NCBI RefSeq assembly: GCF_016593235.1
Contig: NZ_AP023065.1
Coordinates: forward strand, 310,001-374,000
Reading direction: 5' to 3'
DNA length: 64,000 nt
Source of the DNA: Nitratiruptor sp. YY09-18
GTDB taxonomy: Bacteria; Campylobacterota; Campylobacteria; Campylobacterales; Nitratiruptoraceae
In this document: in pieces, positions 43,370 to 52,848 of the stretch
Layout of the letters: the number at the start of each line of letters is the position of its first letter
How positions within the stretch are numbered: position 1 is the first letter of the stretch
Position numbers and translations under genes: made by a program
The notes under the pieces: model-generated
What the model saw: only the letters and a program-made list of their open reading frames with translations
Told to the model about the DNA's origin: nothing
Databases searched by the model: none

Positions 43370-45712
43370 ATCTATCTGCTTCCATACGAGGCTCAGCCTT
43401 GTTTTGATTTCGCTTTTGCGTGGTTTAATGATGATCTCTTGGATAGGAAAGTTTTCAAATGTATATCTATTTTCTAGTTTCTCTAGCTCCTCTTCAAGCT
43501 CTTCTTGAATTGTTTCGATTTCGTGCTCTAACTCTTCAATGCGCTCTTTTGCGCTCTCAATATCATCATACTCGTTATAGGCTCTTTTGGCTTTAGAAAT
43601 TGTAGAGCCAGCTTTTGCAATGGTGGAGCTCTTTATCTTTTTGCGGCCAAAGAGTGAGTCAAGGAGTGTCATACCAATAGATATGATTGTATCGGTAGTC
43701 TTGCTTTTTGCTTCCTCTTTCTCTTTTTCGAGTTTTTCATAAGCGCGTCTGAGTTTAATTTGCAGCTGCTTGAGCTTTTTTTCATAGCGTTTTTGAATCT
43801 TTTCTCGCTCTTGCTCCTTTTTATCCCGCAAAAGTGCCAAAGCGCGTGCTTTAAAATCTTCAAGCGACTCTTCAGGAGTTGATTCAATACGTAGTTTTGC
43901 AATTTTATAGAGAGTAAGATGCTTATTTATATAGAGCATATTGCGTAGATCTTTTGCTAGCGTTACCCACCCTTTTTTACTTAGCAGCTGGGATGGTAAC
44001 GCAGCAAATACGGAATTTTCTGGTGGCTTTGTAGCTAAACTTCGCTCATCACACTCTTCCATTGCTTCAAGATCCATATCTTGCGCTGCAAATTCATAGC
44101 AAACTTCTTGGAGAGTATCTATACCACGTGTTTGGTTGTAGTAGTGGAGTGTAGCTTTTGCCTGAATAAATGGAGCAAAGCGAAAAGTTTGTGTGCTTGG
44201 ATTGTAGATTTCAAAATATTCATCAATTCCAGCTGGAACGAGAGGCTTTTGTGCTAGAGAGCTTTTTGGCTTTAGAGTGTTCTGAGCAGTTTGTGCAGAA
44301 TTTTTTTCCTCTTTTTTGGCTGCCATGAGTCTTGCGATTTCCTCTTTGTTTAGAGGCCCTTTGAGATAGCTAAGTACCCATCTAGTTTTGAAAATTTCTA
44401 GATTTTCTTTGTGGATGCTGCGCAGCAAAAAGGTGCGTTTAGGAAGATTTGAGAGTATTTGGGTTATTCTCTTTTTATCAAGAGCATCTGGACTGTTTTT
44501 GAGCAGTCCATCGATAACTCTTTCGATATCTTGCTTTGTTTGCAATCTGCCCAAAAACCATGTGCCGATATTTGCAAGCCCTTTGTAGTCTATGTCCACT
44601 GGGTTTTGGGTAGAGAGCACTGCACCTATTCCAAATGCGCGAGCCTGCTTGAGGAGTAAAAGCATAGGCTCTTTTGACGGAGGATTTGCATTTGGCGGAA
44701 AGTAGCCAAATATCTCATCCATGTAAAGTAACGCTCGCAGAGCCGATGTTCCACTCTGTGTTCGCATCCACGAAATGAGTTTGTTGAGGAGATATGTGAC
44801 AAAAAACATCCTCTCATTGTCACTGAGGTGTGCGATATACATGATACTCATTCGTGGCTTGCCATTTTGGGTGTAGAGGAGTTTTGCAATATCGAGAGGT
44901 TCTCCTTTGATCCAGTTGCTAAAGGATGGATGAGAGATGAGGTTGTTGAGTTTGAGCGCTAGTTTGGTACGCCCATTTGCTGGGTAGAATCCCTCAAGTG
45001 GCAAAATTCCTATCTTTTTAAATGGTGGGTTGATGATATTTGCAATGAGCTGCTCAAGAGTGAGACTCTCTCCCTTTTTCCAATAAAAATCCAAAATATT
45101 TGAGAGGAGTATAAATTCATTTGTTGCCTCTTCTTGCGATTGACCCAACAGAGCGAGTAGGGAGTTTGCACTTGCTGCAAGCATATAGCTATAGCTATCA
45201 GTATCTTCAATAATCTCTTTGCTTGGAGCATCAAAACTTGCTAACAGTGAAATCTGCACACCAGCACTGCTTCCTGGTGTATAGATAGTGAAATCTGCTG
45301 ATTCTTTGAGCTTTTTGATACGAGATCTATCTTGGTAGAAACTCTCTATCCCCTCTTGCCACATTGCAGCGATTTTATCTGCATATTCTTCGACACTCAG
45401 TCCCTTTTTTTGTGCTTCAAGAGGATCTATCCAGGGTACGAACTCTTGAGGAGATAGATTTTCAAATGCTAGAAGCAGATCGCCCATATCACCTTTTGGA
45501 TCTATGATAAGAGCAGGGATTTTATCGATTGCCGCTTCTTCCAGGATACCGATCCCAAGTCCGGTCTTGCCGCTACCGGTCATCCCGATAATTGCGGCAT
45601 GAGTAGTAAGGTGTTTGTTTTTGATAAGCTCTAAAAGACCGGTCTCTTCACCTTTTTGATCTACCTGCTTACCAAGATAGAAGAGACCTAATTTCTCATA
45701 GATCTGTGTCAT
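43364..45712 (-). CDS. HerA-like ATPase (DUF853 family)
   Basis: 782 residues. N-terminal ATPase with Walker A GMTGSGKTG at about 43-51, Walker B region ALLYMDEIFGYFP, and LSTQNPVDIDYKGLANIG, placing it with HerA/FtsK-type motors. C-terminal third is a long charged coiled coil (EQEREKIQKRYEKKLKQL..., then a second coil near 700-755). Family role unclear; some members are DNA translocases. TAATG overlap with the upstream DUF2853 gene. Confidence 0.82.
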   Translation of the reverse strand: MTQIYEKLGLFYLGKQVDQKGEETGLLELIKNKHLTTHAAIIGMTGSGKTGLGIGILEEAAIDKIPALIIDPKGDMGDLLLAFENLSPQEFVPWIDPLEAQKKGLSVEEYADKIAAMWQEGIESFYQDRSRIKKLKESADFTIYTPGSSAGVQISLLASFDAPSKEIIEDTDSYSYMLAASANSLLALLGQSQEEATNEFILLSNILDFYWKKGESLTLEQLIANIINPPFKKIGILPLEGFYPANGRTKLALKLNNLISHPSFSNWIKGEPLDIAKLLYTQNGKPRMSIMYIAHLSDNERMFFVTYLLNKLISWMRTQSGTSALRALLYMDEIFGYFPPNANPPSKEPMLLLLKQARAFGIGAVLSTQNPVDIDYKGLANIGTWFLGRLQTKQDIERVIDGLLKNSPDALDKKRITQILSNLPKRTFLLRSIHKENLEIFKTRWVLSYLKGPLNKEEIARLMAAKKEEKNSAQTAQNTLKPKSSLAQKPLVPAGIDEYFEIYNPSTQTFRFAPFIQAKATLHYYNQTRGIDTLQEVCYEFAAQDMDLEAMEECDERSLATKPPENSVFAALPSQLLSKKGWVTLAKDLRNMLYINKHLTLYKIAKLRIESTPEESLEDFKARALALLRDKKEQEREKIQKRYEKKLKQLQIKLRRAYEKLEKEKEEAKSKTTDTIISIGMTLLDSLFGRKKIKSSTIAKAGSTISKAKRAYNEYDDIESAKERIEELEHEIETIQEELEEELEKLENRYTFENFPIQEIIIKPRKSEIKTRLSLVWKQIDL

Positions 45713-46053
45713 TAAGAGTAAAGATTCTCTTTTTTAAACTTTTTAACCAAGAGATAGTAAAAGATTGCTCTATATTTATTGCGGTTGGATGAGCCCATTT
45801 TTTCGCACACCTCTTTGAGAGCTTTATCGAGCTCATCATCACTTGCATCGATCCCAAGCTTTTTGATGATAAAGTTTTTCTTGACTCTCTCTAGCTCATC
45901 GGGGCTTGAGCATGATACAGTCTCTGCATCTTTTTTGTAGATTGATGGGCCAAGACTCTTTGTGATCTTTTCTAGCAGCGTTTCATCAAACTTTGGTTCA
46001 ATCTCTTTGATCTTCTCTTTGTAAAGAGCAATTTTTTCTTGCAATTTGTTCAT
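45712..46053 (-). CDS. DUF2853 family protein
   Basis: 113-residue helical protein of unknown function. Family pattern: SLGPSIYKKDAETVSCSSPDELERVK and MGSSNRNKYRAIFYYLLVKKF. ATG 46053 follows AAGGAG; a longer reading from 46086 is less likely. One-nt overlap with the HerA-like gene. Confidence 0.82.
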   Translation of the reverse strand: MNKLQEKIALYKEKIKEIEPKFDETLLEKITKSLGPSIYKKDAETVSCSSPDELERVKKNFIIKKLGIDASDDELDKALKEVCEKMGSSNRNKYRAIFYYLLVKKFKKENLYS

Positions 46054-46137
46054 AATAAACTCCTTAACTTTATGATGTACTTTCATTATACTTTTATAAA
46101 TCTAATGCTTGGCTTAAATTTATGCTACTATTTTACG

Positions 46138-46761
46138 ATGAATAGTGAACTTAAAAATATTATAATCTGCCACCATTGCCAAACACCCAATAAGAAGAAA
46201 CATTTGCAAGAGAACGAAGCAGCCTATTGTGCAACATGTGAGAGCTTTTTATATAGCAATGATCCACTGCTTTTGCAAAAACTCTTTGCATTTTCACTAA
46301 GTGCTTTGATATTTTTTACAATAGCAAATATCTATCCGATTGTTGCGATAAATATAAGCGGTTTACAGGGGGAATTGACTCTGCTAGAAGCTATATTGCG
46401 CCTTTTTGATGAGGAGTTTGTATTTGTCTCATTCTTTTCGCTGCTAGTGCTCTTTATCTTTCCACTGCTATTGATGGTTCTTCTATTTTGCTATGCTTTT
46501 TTGATGCTATTTTTTCCTCTGTGTACTCTTAGCAAAAATATTCTCATTGCTATCTCAGTTGTGAGGCGATGGAGTATGCTCGATATCTTTTTTATAGCTA
46601 TTTTGGTTGCACTGATCAAAATATATGAATACTCTTCTATTTACTTTGGTCCTGCATTTTGGTCACTGGCAATTTTTATAATTATTGAAATATATTTGGT
46701 GCGTATGCAACCTATAGATATGCTATGGAGTATCTGGGAGGAAAGATGTGAAGTATCTTAG
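46138..46761 (+). CDS. pqiA: PqiA-type membrane protein, first copy
   Basis: Part of a Pqi/Let-type lipid-transport system. 207 residues: zinc-binding ribbon (CHHC...CATC) and four membrane helices (SALIFFTIANIYPIVAINISG is the family signature). E. coli PqiA is a fusion of two such halves; here the halves are separate genes. Start ATG 46138 has no clear ribosome site. Overlaps the second copy by 14 nt. Confidence 0.85.
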   Translation: MNSELKNIIICHHCQTPNKKKHLQENEAAYCATCESFLYSNDPLLLQKLFAFSLSALIFFTIANIYPIVAINISGLQGELTLLEAILRLFDEEFVFVSFFSLLVLFIFPLLLMVLLFCYAFLMLFFPLCTLSKNILIAISVVRRWSMLDIFFIAILVALIKIYEYSSIYFGPAFWSLAIFIIIEIYLVRMQPIDMLWSIWEERCEVS

Positions 46762-47326
46762 ATGTCTCTATTGTGATGCTACAAACCCAAAAAATCATGA
46801 AGTGTGCTGGCGATGTGCGCTTCCTTTGGATTATGATCGCAAAAAGAGTATTCACAAAAGTCTTGCTTTTTTGTTTGCTGCCATAATTTTCTACATTCCT
46901 GCAAACCTCTATCCTGTATTGCAAACTGCGAAGTTTTCCGAGTCTCATGGAAGTACAATTCTTGAGGGTGTCTTATCAATGTGGCAAAGTGGTGACTATC
47001 CTGTTGCCATCATTATTTTCATAGCATCCATTTTTATTCCAATGCTCAAATTTATCATCCTTTTTTACCTTATTATAAGTATAATGCGTTGCAGCGCCAA
47101 AAGAGTAAGAGAAAAGATCAAGCTCTACTTCCTCATTGAGCTTACAGGACCCTGGTCACTCATAGATGTGTTTGTAGTCTTAATTTTGGTAGCTTTGATA
47201 CACTTTAAAAATATAGCTATAATTCCTGGAATTGGAGTGACATCTTTTGCCCTCATGGTAGTATTGACACTTTTGAGCGCAAATGCCCTAGATCCAAGAG
47301 CTTTAGGAGAAAATTGTGAAGAATGA
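46748..47326 (+). CDS. PqiA-type membrane protein, second copy
   Basis: 192 residues with a zinc ribbon (CLYC...CWRC), helices IIFYIPANLYPVL..., GDYPVAIIIFIASIFIPMLKF and TGPWSLIDVFVVLILVALI (family signature). The partner of the preceding half-size PqiA. GTG start inside the previous gene; overlaps the MCE gene by 11 nt. Confidence 0.87.
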   Translation: MKYLRCLYCDATNPKNHEVCWRCALPLDYDRKKSIHKSLAFLFAAIIFYIPANLYPVLQTAKFSESHGSTILEGVLSMWQSGDYPVAIIIFIASIFIPMLKFIILFYLIISIMRCSAKRVREKIKLYFLIELTGPWSLIDVFVVLILVALIHFKNIAIIPGIGVTSFALMVVLTLLSANALDPRALGENCEE

Positions 47327-48923
47327 TGAGATTGTTGAAGTAAAAATCAAAAAGAGAGAAATCCATTTTCTTATTTGGCTTGTCCCAATTGTAGCTTTTA
47401 TTATTGGTGGTTGGATGGTGTACAAATACTATACAAAACTTGGACCACTTATCACTATAACCTTTAAAAATAGTGGAGGACTAGAGCCAAAGCAGTCGTA
47501 TGTAAAGTTTCGGGATGTCAAAGTTGGTATAGTCGAAAAGATAGAGATTCTCAAGCAAAAAGATGGCGTAGTAGTCTATGTGAGAATGAACAGGGATGTA
47601 GAGCCATTTCTCAATGAATATACAAAATTTTGGATAGTCAAGCCTGAAATTACGGCAGGGAAAGTAAGAGGTCTCGATGCTCTTATGAGCGGAAGTTACA
47701 TCCAAATGGAGAGTAAGCTTGGAGGCAATAGTCGCTATACATTTAAGGGTCTTGAGTCTCCGCCACTTGAGTTCGATGCAAGCCAGGGAAGCACATTTGT
47801 ATTGGAGAGCAGCTCTTCATATACATTGAGTGTAGGTCTGCCTATCTACTACAAAGATCTCGAAGCTGGATCGGTAAAAAAGGTGGAACTCGCTAAAAAT
47901 GGTGAAGAGGTATTGATATATGTTTTCATCCGCCATCCATTTGATAGATACATTAATGATACGACGCAGTTTTGGAATCTCAAAAGCTTTGACGTGCAGA
48001 TTGATCAAAGTGGCCTCAAAGTTAAAACTCCTTCCATCTCACAGCTTCTCTTGGGAGGTATCGCATTTGGTACCACAGATCTCCATCGAAAGAGATCAAA
48101 AAATCTTACGCACTTTTGGCTCTACAGCTCCAAAGATGAAGCAGCGCGTGCAAGGCTTGGAGCTAAGAGAGCCAAATTTATTCCAATGTTGATACATTTT
48201 GGAGAGGGGAGCGGGTATCTGCATAAAGGTGATGAGATACTCTTTAAAGGGTATAAAGTAGGTTACATTAAAGATATCAGATCAAAAATTTTTGACAAAG
48301 ATATTACAGCTACAATTATAGGAATGCTTGATATCAATGCCTTTAGCGATCAAAACCGCAGTGGTCAAGAGGGGTTACGAGAAGCTTTTTCAAAAGGGAT
48401 TGTTGCGACTTTACAAAAAAACAATCTCCTTACAAATAGCTATCACATAGAGCTGAGCTTTGATGGGAAGAGTCGTAAGATGAAAAAAATTGATGGTCTC
48501 TTGGTGCTCCCATCAAAGAGGAGTGTGGAGGATAGATTCTTTGAGCAGATTCAAAAAATCCTCGATAAGATCCAAAAACTCCCTCTTAAAGAGAGTTTAG
48601 AGTCATTTAGCAATATGATGAAACAAAACAGCAAGCCGTTGCAAAAACTCCTTGTAGATACCGACGCGAGCATCAAAGAGTTGCATAAGATTTTGGAGCA
48701 AAATGCTACAAAGAGCTTACCTCAAGAATTTGCACAAACTATGCAAGAGCTGCAAAAAACTCTCAAAGAGTATAAGAAGTTAGCACAAAGCTATGCAAAG
48801 GATTCGATGTTCCAGGCAAAACTCGAACAGACACTCAAGGATATTGATACAGCATCCCAATCACTCAATAAGCTTTTGATAAAGATCTATAAAAAACCAA
48901 ATGCTGTGGTATTTGGAGATTAG
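47316..48923 (+). CDS. pqiB: PqiB-like MCE-domain protein
   Basis: 535 residues anchored by one N-terminal helix (FLIWLVPIVAFIIGGWMVY) with three MCE domains in the periplasm: about 45-140 (TFKNSGGLEPKQSYVKFRDVKVG), 160-265 (VGLPIYYKDLEAGSVKKVEL) and 295-390 (FGEGSGYLHKGDEILFKGYKVG), then a long helical tail that forms the needle-like tunnel in E. coli PqiB. Moves lipids between membranes together with PqiA and PqiC. GTG start. Confidence 0.92.
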   Translation: MKNDEIVEVKIKKREIHFLIWLVPIVAFIIGGWMVYKYYTKLGPLITITFKNSGGLEPKQSYVKFRDVKVGIVEKIEILKQKDGVVVYVRMNRDVEPFLNEYTKFWIVKPEITAGKVRGLDALMSGSYIQMESKLGGNSRYTFKGLESPPLEFDASQGSTFVLESSSSYTLSVGLPIYYKDLEAGSVKKVELAKNGEEVLIYVFIRHPFDRYINDTTQFWNLKSFDVQIDQSGLKVKTPSISQLLLGGIAFGTTDLHRKRSKNLTHFWLYSSKDEAARARLGAKRAKFIPMLIHFGEGSGYLHKGDEILFKGYKVGYIKDIRSKIFDKDITATIIGMLDINAFSDQNRSGQEGLREAFSKGIVATLQKNNLLTNSYHIELSFDGKSRKMKKIDGLLVLPSKRSVEDRFFEQIQKILDKIQKLPLKESLESFSNMMKQNSKPLQKLLVDTDASIKELHKILEQNATKSLPQEFAQTMQELQKTLKEYKKLAQSYAKDSMFQAKLEQTLKDIDTASQSLNKLLIKIYKKPNAVVFGD

Positions 48924-49457
48924 ATGCGAGGATTAATTTTTCTGCTACTCATCTTTTTTGCAGGGTGTAGTTCAAAGCAGGTCTATATCCCTGCTGCCCC
49001 GCAACCGCAACAACAAAGTATAAAAAGGTGCACTATAGGAGTGATGCAGCTAGATCTACCCTGGTATATGCTCGAGGGTAAAATCTATGATAAGAATGAA
49101 AAAAAGTATATAGATATTGGATTGAGCGAAGATATAGCTGATTGGTTGATGCAAAGAGGTGTATACTATTTGCAAAACTCTTTTCCAAATGCTACAGTAG
49201 GCCGCTATCCATGGGATTTTGACAAAAAGCCGCAATTGTTGGTCCATATTGTCATTGATGAGCTTTTTGTAAAAAATAATACTATGATAGTAGAGGGAAA
49301 AGTTTTTATTAACGAGCAGGCAAAAATATTGCGATTTGAGGAGTCCCTGAATACCAATTTGTACAAATCAATAGACAAAATTTTTGCTAAGCTTCTAGCT
49401 TTTGTAGTTACAGAGGTAGATAGATCTTGTCAAGAAGCTCTTGATACTCACTTTTGA
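48924..49457 (+). CDS. pqiC: PqiC-like outer-membrane lipoprotein
   Basis: 177 residues with lipobox FFAGCSS (Cys at about 15); the mature part has the ABC-auxiliary lipoprotein pattern (VYYLQNSF, ATVGRYPWDF). Starts at the codon after the pqiB stop and closes the Pqi operon. Matches PqiC by position and lipobox more than by sequence. Last 50 nt overlap the convergent pabB. Confidence 0.75.
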   Translation: MRGLIFLLLIFFAGCSSKQVYIPAAPQPQQQSIKRCTIGVMQLDLPWYMLEGKIYDKNEKKYIDIGLSEDIADWLMQRGVYYLQNSFPNATVGRYPWDFDKKPQLLVHIVIDELFVKNNTMIVEGKVFINEQAKILRFEESLNTNLYKSIDKIFAKLLAFVVTEVDRSCQEALDTHF

Positions 49458-50349
49458 CATCGCTATCAGAGGTGATTCCGCCTCCGCTTTTGTAGATAAG
49501 ACCTTGTGGTGTCTTTTCAATGAAGCGAATCATAACTCCACTATCTAAATTCTTTCCATCAAAGTAACCGAAAATACCTGTATAAAAGTCTCTTTCGTAC
49601 TTTTCAGCTCTTTTAATGATTTGGCAGGTGCTCTTTTTGGGAGTTCCTGTGATGCTTCCAGCTGGCAGCAAAGCATTAAAAATCTCTCCGAGTTTCGCTG
49701 TCCAATCCTTTGGGAGTTTTCCAGCTATTTCGCTCGATACTTGCAGCAGCTCTTTCTCTCCTGCAAGAATCTTATCAACATAGCGAAATCTCTTGACTCT
49801 TACCCCTCTTGCTACCTGGTTGAGGTCGTTGCGCAGCAGATCTACCACCATCGTGTGTTCAGCCATCTCTTTGATATCTTGCAGGATTTTATTTTTGGCA
49901 TCTGGAATAGATGCATCGATTGTTCCCTTCATAGGGTAGGTGCTGATAGTATCATCTTCTATTTTTATAAATCTTTCAGGTGAAAAGCATATAAACTCAT
50001 CTTGGAAATAGAGCTTGAATTTGGCTTTGGTAGCAAAAAATATCTCTTGGAGCGAATGTGAAGTTTTGATGGGGGTAGGGAATGTAAGATTGAGCAGATA
50101 TGTGTTGCCTTTGCGGATCTGCTCTTGCACATATGTAAAAGCTTTGGCATAGTGGGCAAAATCTATCGGCTCTTTTTGAATGATTGTAGGATAGATCTTT
50201 GGTGGGAGGGTGTAATTTTTAAAACTTGGGACTTTGAAATAGATATTATGAAGCTCTTCTATAGGTTTAGCAAAAACCTTGCACTTATCATAGCTTATAA
50301 CAAAGAGAAAAGGGATTCCTCTTTTTGCGTAGTATGAGAGTCTATCCAT
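49408..50349 (-). CDS. pabB: Aminodeoxychorismate synthase component I
   Basis: Forms 4-amino-4-deoxychorismate for folate. Chorismate-binding core motifs: [40 protein letters not shown], and GGGITSDSD. The Lys in PMKGT is the PabB-type residue (TrpE has Ala there). 313 residues, a short form lacking the N-terminal part. ATG 50349 overlaps the pyrB stop by 8 nt. Confidence 0.9.
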   Translation of the reverse strand: MDRLSYYAKRGIPFLFVISYDKCKVFAKPIEELHNIYFKVPSFKNYTLPPKIYPTIIQKEPIDFAHYAKAFTYVQEQIRKGNTYLLNLTFPTPIKTSHSLQEIFFATKAKFKLYFQDEFICFSPERFIKIEDDTISTYPMKGTIDASIPDAKNKILQDIKEMAEHTMVVDLLRNDLNQVARGVRVKRFRYVDKILAGEKELLQVSSEIAGKLPKDWTAKLGEIFNALLPAGSITGTPKKSTCQIIKRAEKYERDFYTGIFGYFDGKNLDSGVMIRFIEKTPQGLIYKSGGGITSDSDVKSEYQELLDKIYLPL

Positions 50350-51217
50350 TGATGAGAAGATCAAGAACCGCCATACGTACTGCTACCCCATTCTTAACCT
50401 GCTCTAAAACCTTACAGCGAGGATCAGCAAGCACTTCATCGCTTATATCGATATTGCGATGGACTGGTCCTGGATGGAGTATCATGATATTGCGATTTGC
50501 TATGAGATCTTTTGTGATGCAATATTCACTTCCATAATCTTTCAAAGAGGCATAGATGGGATATTTGTGGCGCTCAGTCTGGGTGCGAAGACTCATTATT
50601 ACATCCACTTCATCGATCACATCTTGCAAAGAGTAAGTACTTCGCAGTGAGGTTTTTGGCAAAAAGTGGGGTGGAGCGACGAGGATGACCTCCATACCAA
50701 AGCGCTGCAAGAGCTCAATATTGGAGTTTGCTACGCGAGAGTTTTTGATATCTCCTACGATTGCTATTTTTTTGCCTTCAACGTCTGGAATATACTGTTT
50801 GATTGTAAAAAGATCTAAGAGTGCTTGAGTAGGATGCGCGTGTGCACCATCGCCTCCATTGATGAGCGATGCACAGACGTAGCGGGCCAAGATGTTTGGT
50901 ACGCCTGCACTTTTGTGACGCACAACTATCGCATGTGGTCCCATAGCATCAAGATTGGCTGCAGTATCAAAGAGGGTTTCCCCTTTTTTGGTTGAGCTTT
51001 TGGAGACATCGAGGCTAACAACTTCAGCACCGAGTCTTTTAGCGGCCACTTCAAAACTGCTGCGTGTTCTTGTGGAGTTTTCAAAAAATATAGTTATAAT
51101 GAGCTTGTTTGCTAGGAGTTTTTCTGGTTCATTTTGCAAAAATCTCTTCGCACGTGTAAAAATCTCTTCGATTTGCTGCTTTGTTAAATCTTTGGTTGAG
51201 ATAAGATGTTTTGCCAT
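50342..51217 (-). CDS. pyrB: Aspartate carbamoyltransferase catalytic subunit
   Basis: Pyrimidine synthesis. [19 protein letters not shown] binds carbamoyl phosphate; [12 protein letters not shown] and [12 protein letters not shown] fit the family. 291 residues. No regulatory chain gene (pyrI) nearby. Transcribed before pabB, translation coupled. Confidence 0.95.
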   Translation of the reverse strand: MAKHLISTKDLTKQQIEEIFTRAKRFLQNEPEKLLANKLIITIFFENSTRTRSSFEVAAKRLGAEVVSLDVSKSSTKKGETLFDTAANLDAMGPHAIVVRHKSAGVPNILARYVCASLINGGDGAHAHPTQALLDLFTIKQYIPDVEGKKIAIVGDIKNSRVANSNIELLQRFGMEVILVAPPHFLPKTSLRSTYSLQDVIDEVDVIMSLRTQTERHKYPIYASLKDYGSEYCITKDLIANRNIMILHPGPVHRNIDISDEVLADPRCKVLEQVKNGVAVRMAVLDLLING

Positions 51218-51273
51218 TTCACAATTGCCTCACAAAAATTTCATATATTATACAAAAATATGAGGAGGCGAAG

Positions 51274-51759
51274 ATGAAAAAGTTGATAGTTCTGAGTATG
51301 ATTGCAGCTTTGGCAATGGCAGAAACTATAACTTTTAAAAAGTATATCCCTGTATATAAGAGTGTTGAAGTACATAAAGAGGTGATTCGCAAAAGACCAT
51401 ACGAAGAGTGCTGGAATGAAGAGGTTCCTGTAGATGAAGGGGTAGATGAGGGGACAGTAGGCGCAGTGATTGGCGGAGCTGCAGGAGGAATCTTGGGACA
51501 TCAAATTGGAAAAGGCAGCGGTAAAACAGCAGCAACTATTGGTGGGGCTGTTATAGGTACTTTGGTGGGCAAAAATCTCGCACAAAGCAGAGCAAAACCA
51601 GGATATCGTGTCGTGAGACGCTGTCGCACAAAATACTCTCGCGAAAGAGATGTAGTTATTGAGTATAAAAACTACGCAAAAGTAGAAGGGCGTACTATCA
51701 TTAAATATAGCGACAGACCACTTAGCTCAATCCCTGTGAAGATAATTATCAAATACTGA
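51274..51759 (+). CDS. Glycine-zipper 2TM-domain envelope protein
   Basis: 161 residues: signal peptide 1-16 (LIVLSMIAALAMAE), then a glycine-zipper segment with two helices (GAVIGGAAGGILGHQIG, TIGGAVIGTLVG), as in the rickettsial 17-kDa antigen family. Outer membrane or periplasmic, role unknown. Start set at ATG 51274 by GAGGAGG; a longer reading from 51211 is wrong. Tail overlaps convergent bioD by 33 nt. Confidence 0.85.
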   Translation: MKKLIVLSMIAALAMAETITFKKYIPVYKSVEVHKEVIRKRPYEECWNEEVPVDEGVDEGTVGAVIGGAAGGILGHQIGKGSGKTAATIGGAVIGTLVGKNLAQSRAKPGYRVVRRCRTKYSRERDVVIEYKNYAKVEGRTIIKYSDRPLSSIPVKIIIKY

Positions 51760-52359
51760 TGTAAGCTCAAGAGGCACTTGACCAAAGTGCTTCTTATAAA
51801 ATGGATAGGTAATTGTAAAAAATTCTTCTTTATCTTTGAAAAGATTGACATACCAATAATGTGTGATCGATCTATTTCGCAGAGCCTCAAGACTCAAAAG
51901 TGTTTGGTTTATGCAGCCAAGCTGCGAGGGGGTGACGAGGAGAGCTTGAGCTTTGCTCTCTTTGATAAGATCAATCATATAGTAATCCTCTTCAATTGGT
52001 ACCATCAAACCTCCAGCACCTTCGATGAAAAGGATATCGCAACTCTTTTCAAGCTCTTCTATCTTTTCTGAAATTAATCCAATATCGATTTTTTCCTCTC
52101 CCTTGGCTACATAGGGAGCTGCTGGAAGCTTGAAACTATAAAAGACAATATCATTAACTTCTATATCTTTATAAAATTGATTGAAGCGCTGACAAGTCTG
52201 CAGCAGCTCTTTTCCATCAAGAGGTATAGTTGCTACACCTGTCTCAATTGGTTTGCACACTCCTGGTCGTAACCCTTGCTTGGCCGCGAGCTCTATAAGC
52301 TTTTTGGTTGTATAGGTTTTGCCTACATTTGTATCTGTTGCAGTGATAAAGAGTCTCAT
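51727..52359 (-). CDS. bioD: Dethiobiotin synthetase
   Basis: ATP-dependent ring closure in biotin synthesis. P-loop TATDTNVGKTYTTK at 7-20, CKPIETGV, EGAGGLMVPI and TPSQLGCINQTLLSLEAL motifs. 210 residues. No other bio genes in the window. Confidence 0.93.
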   Translation of the reverse strand: MRLFITATDTNVGKTYTTKKLIELAAKQGLRPGVCKPIETGVATIPLDGKELLQTCQRFNQFYKDIEVNDIVFYSFKLPAAPYVAKGEEKIDIGLISEKIEELEKSCDILFIEGAGGLMVPIEEDYYMIDLIKESKAQALLVTPSQLGCINQTLLSLEALRNRSITHYWYVNLFKDKEEFFTITYPFYKKHFGQVPLELTSVFDNYLHRD

Positions 52360-52520
52360 GAGAATAATTGTAGTCTATTTAAGGTTAAATTTGCAAAATA
52401 TGAAAATTTTGGCTCCTATATTGGCCATAATATGGTAAGTAGTGCAAGTTTGACAAAACCTTAAAAGTTTGTTAATATGAATTTGCTCTCCCAAGCTCCT
52501 TGATATTTCCTATAAAAGTG

Positions 52521-52526
52521 TATAAT
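52521..52526 (+). promoter_or_regulatory. -10 box of the clpS-clpA-aat operon
   Basis: TATAAT 28 nt before the clpS ATG, with AGAGGGA as ribosome site in between. Lies at the downstream end of a 195-bp gap that is divergent from bioD. Confidence 0.5.
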
Positions 52527-52554
52527 TATTAATGAATATACAAAGAGGGAATAG

Positions 52555-52848
52555 ATGGAGATAAAAACAGAGTCACAAGAGATAACAGAGCTCAAAGAGC
52601 CTAAAAAATATAAAGTTTTTTTACTGAATGACGACTACACTACAATGGATTTTGTAGTGGATGTGTTGTGTGAGATTTTTCACAAAACCTATGAAGAGGC
52701 AGTAAATATTATGTTAAAAATTCATAAAGAGGGCAAAGGCTTATGCGGTGTATACACATATGAGATCGCTGAGACAAAGGTAGATCAGGTTCATCGTCTT
52801 GCCAGAGCCCATGAGTTTCCGCTCAAAGCGACAATGGAGGAAGAATAA
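52555..52848 (+). CDS. clpS: ATP-dependent Clp protease adaptor ClpS
   Basis: Delivers N-degron substrates to ClpAP. 97 residues with [18 protein letters not shown] (binding pocket), [24 protein letters not shown]. First gene of an operon with clpA and aat. One-nt overlap with clpA. Confidence 0.96.
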   Translation: MEIKTESQEITELKEPKKYKVFLLNDDYTTMDFVVDVLCEIFHKTYEEAVNIMLKIHKEGKGLCGVYTYEIAETKVDQVHRLARAHEFPLKATMEEE

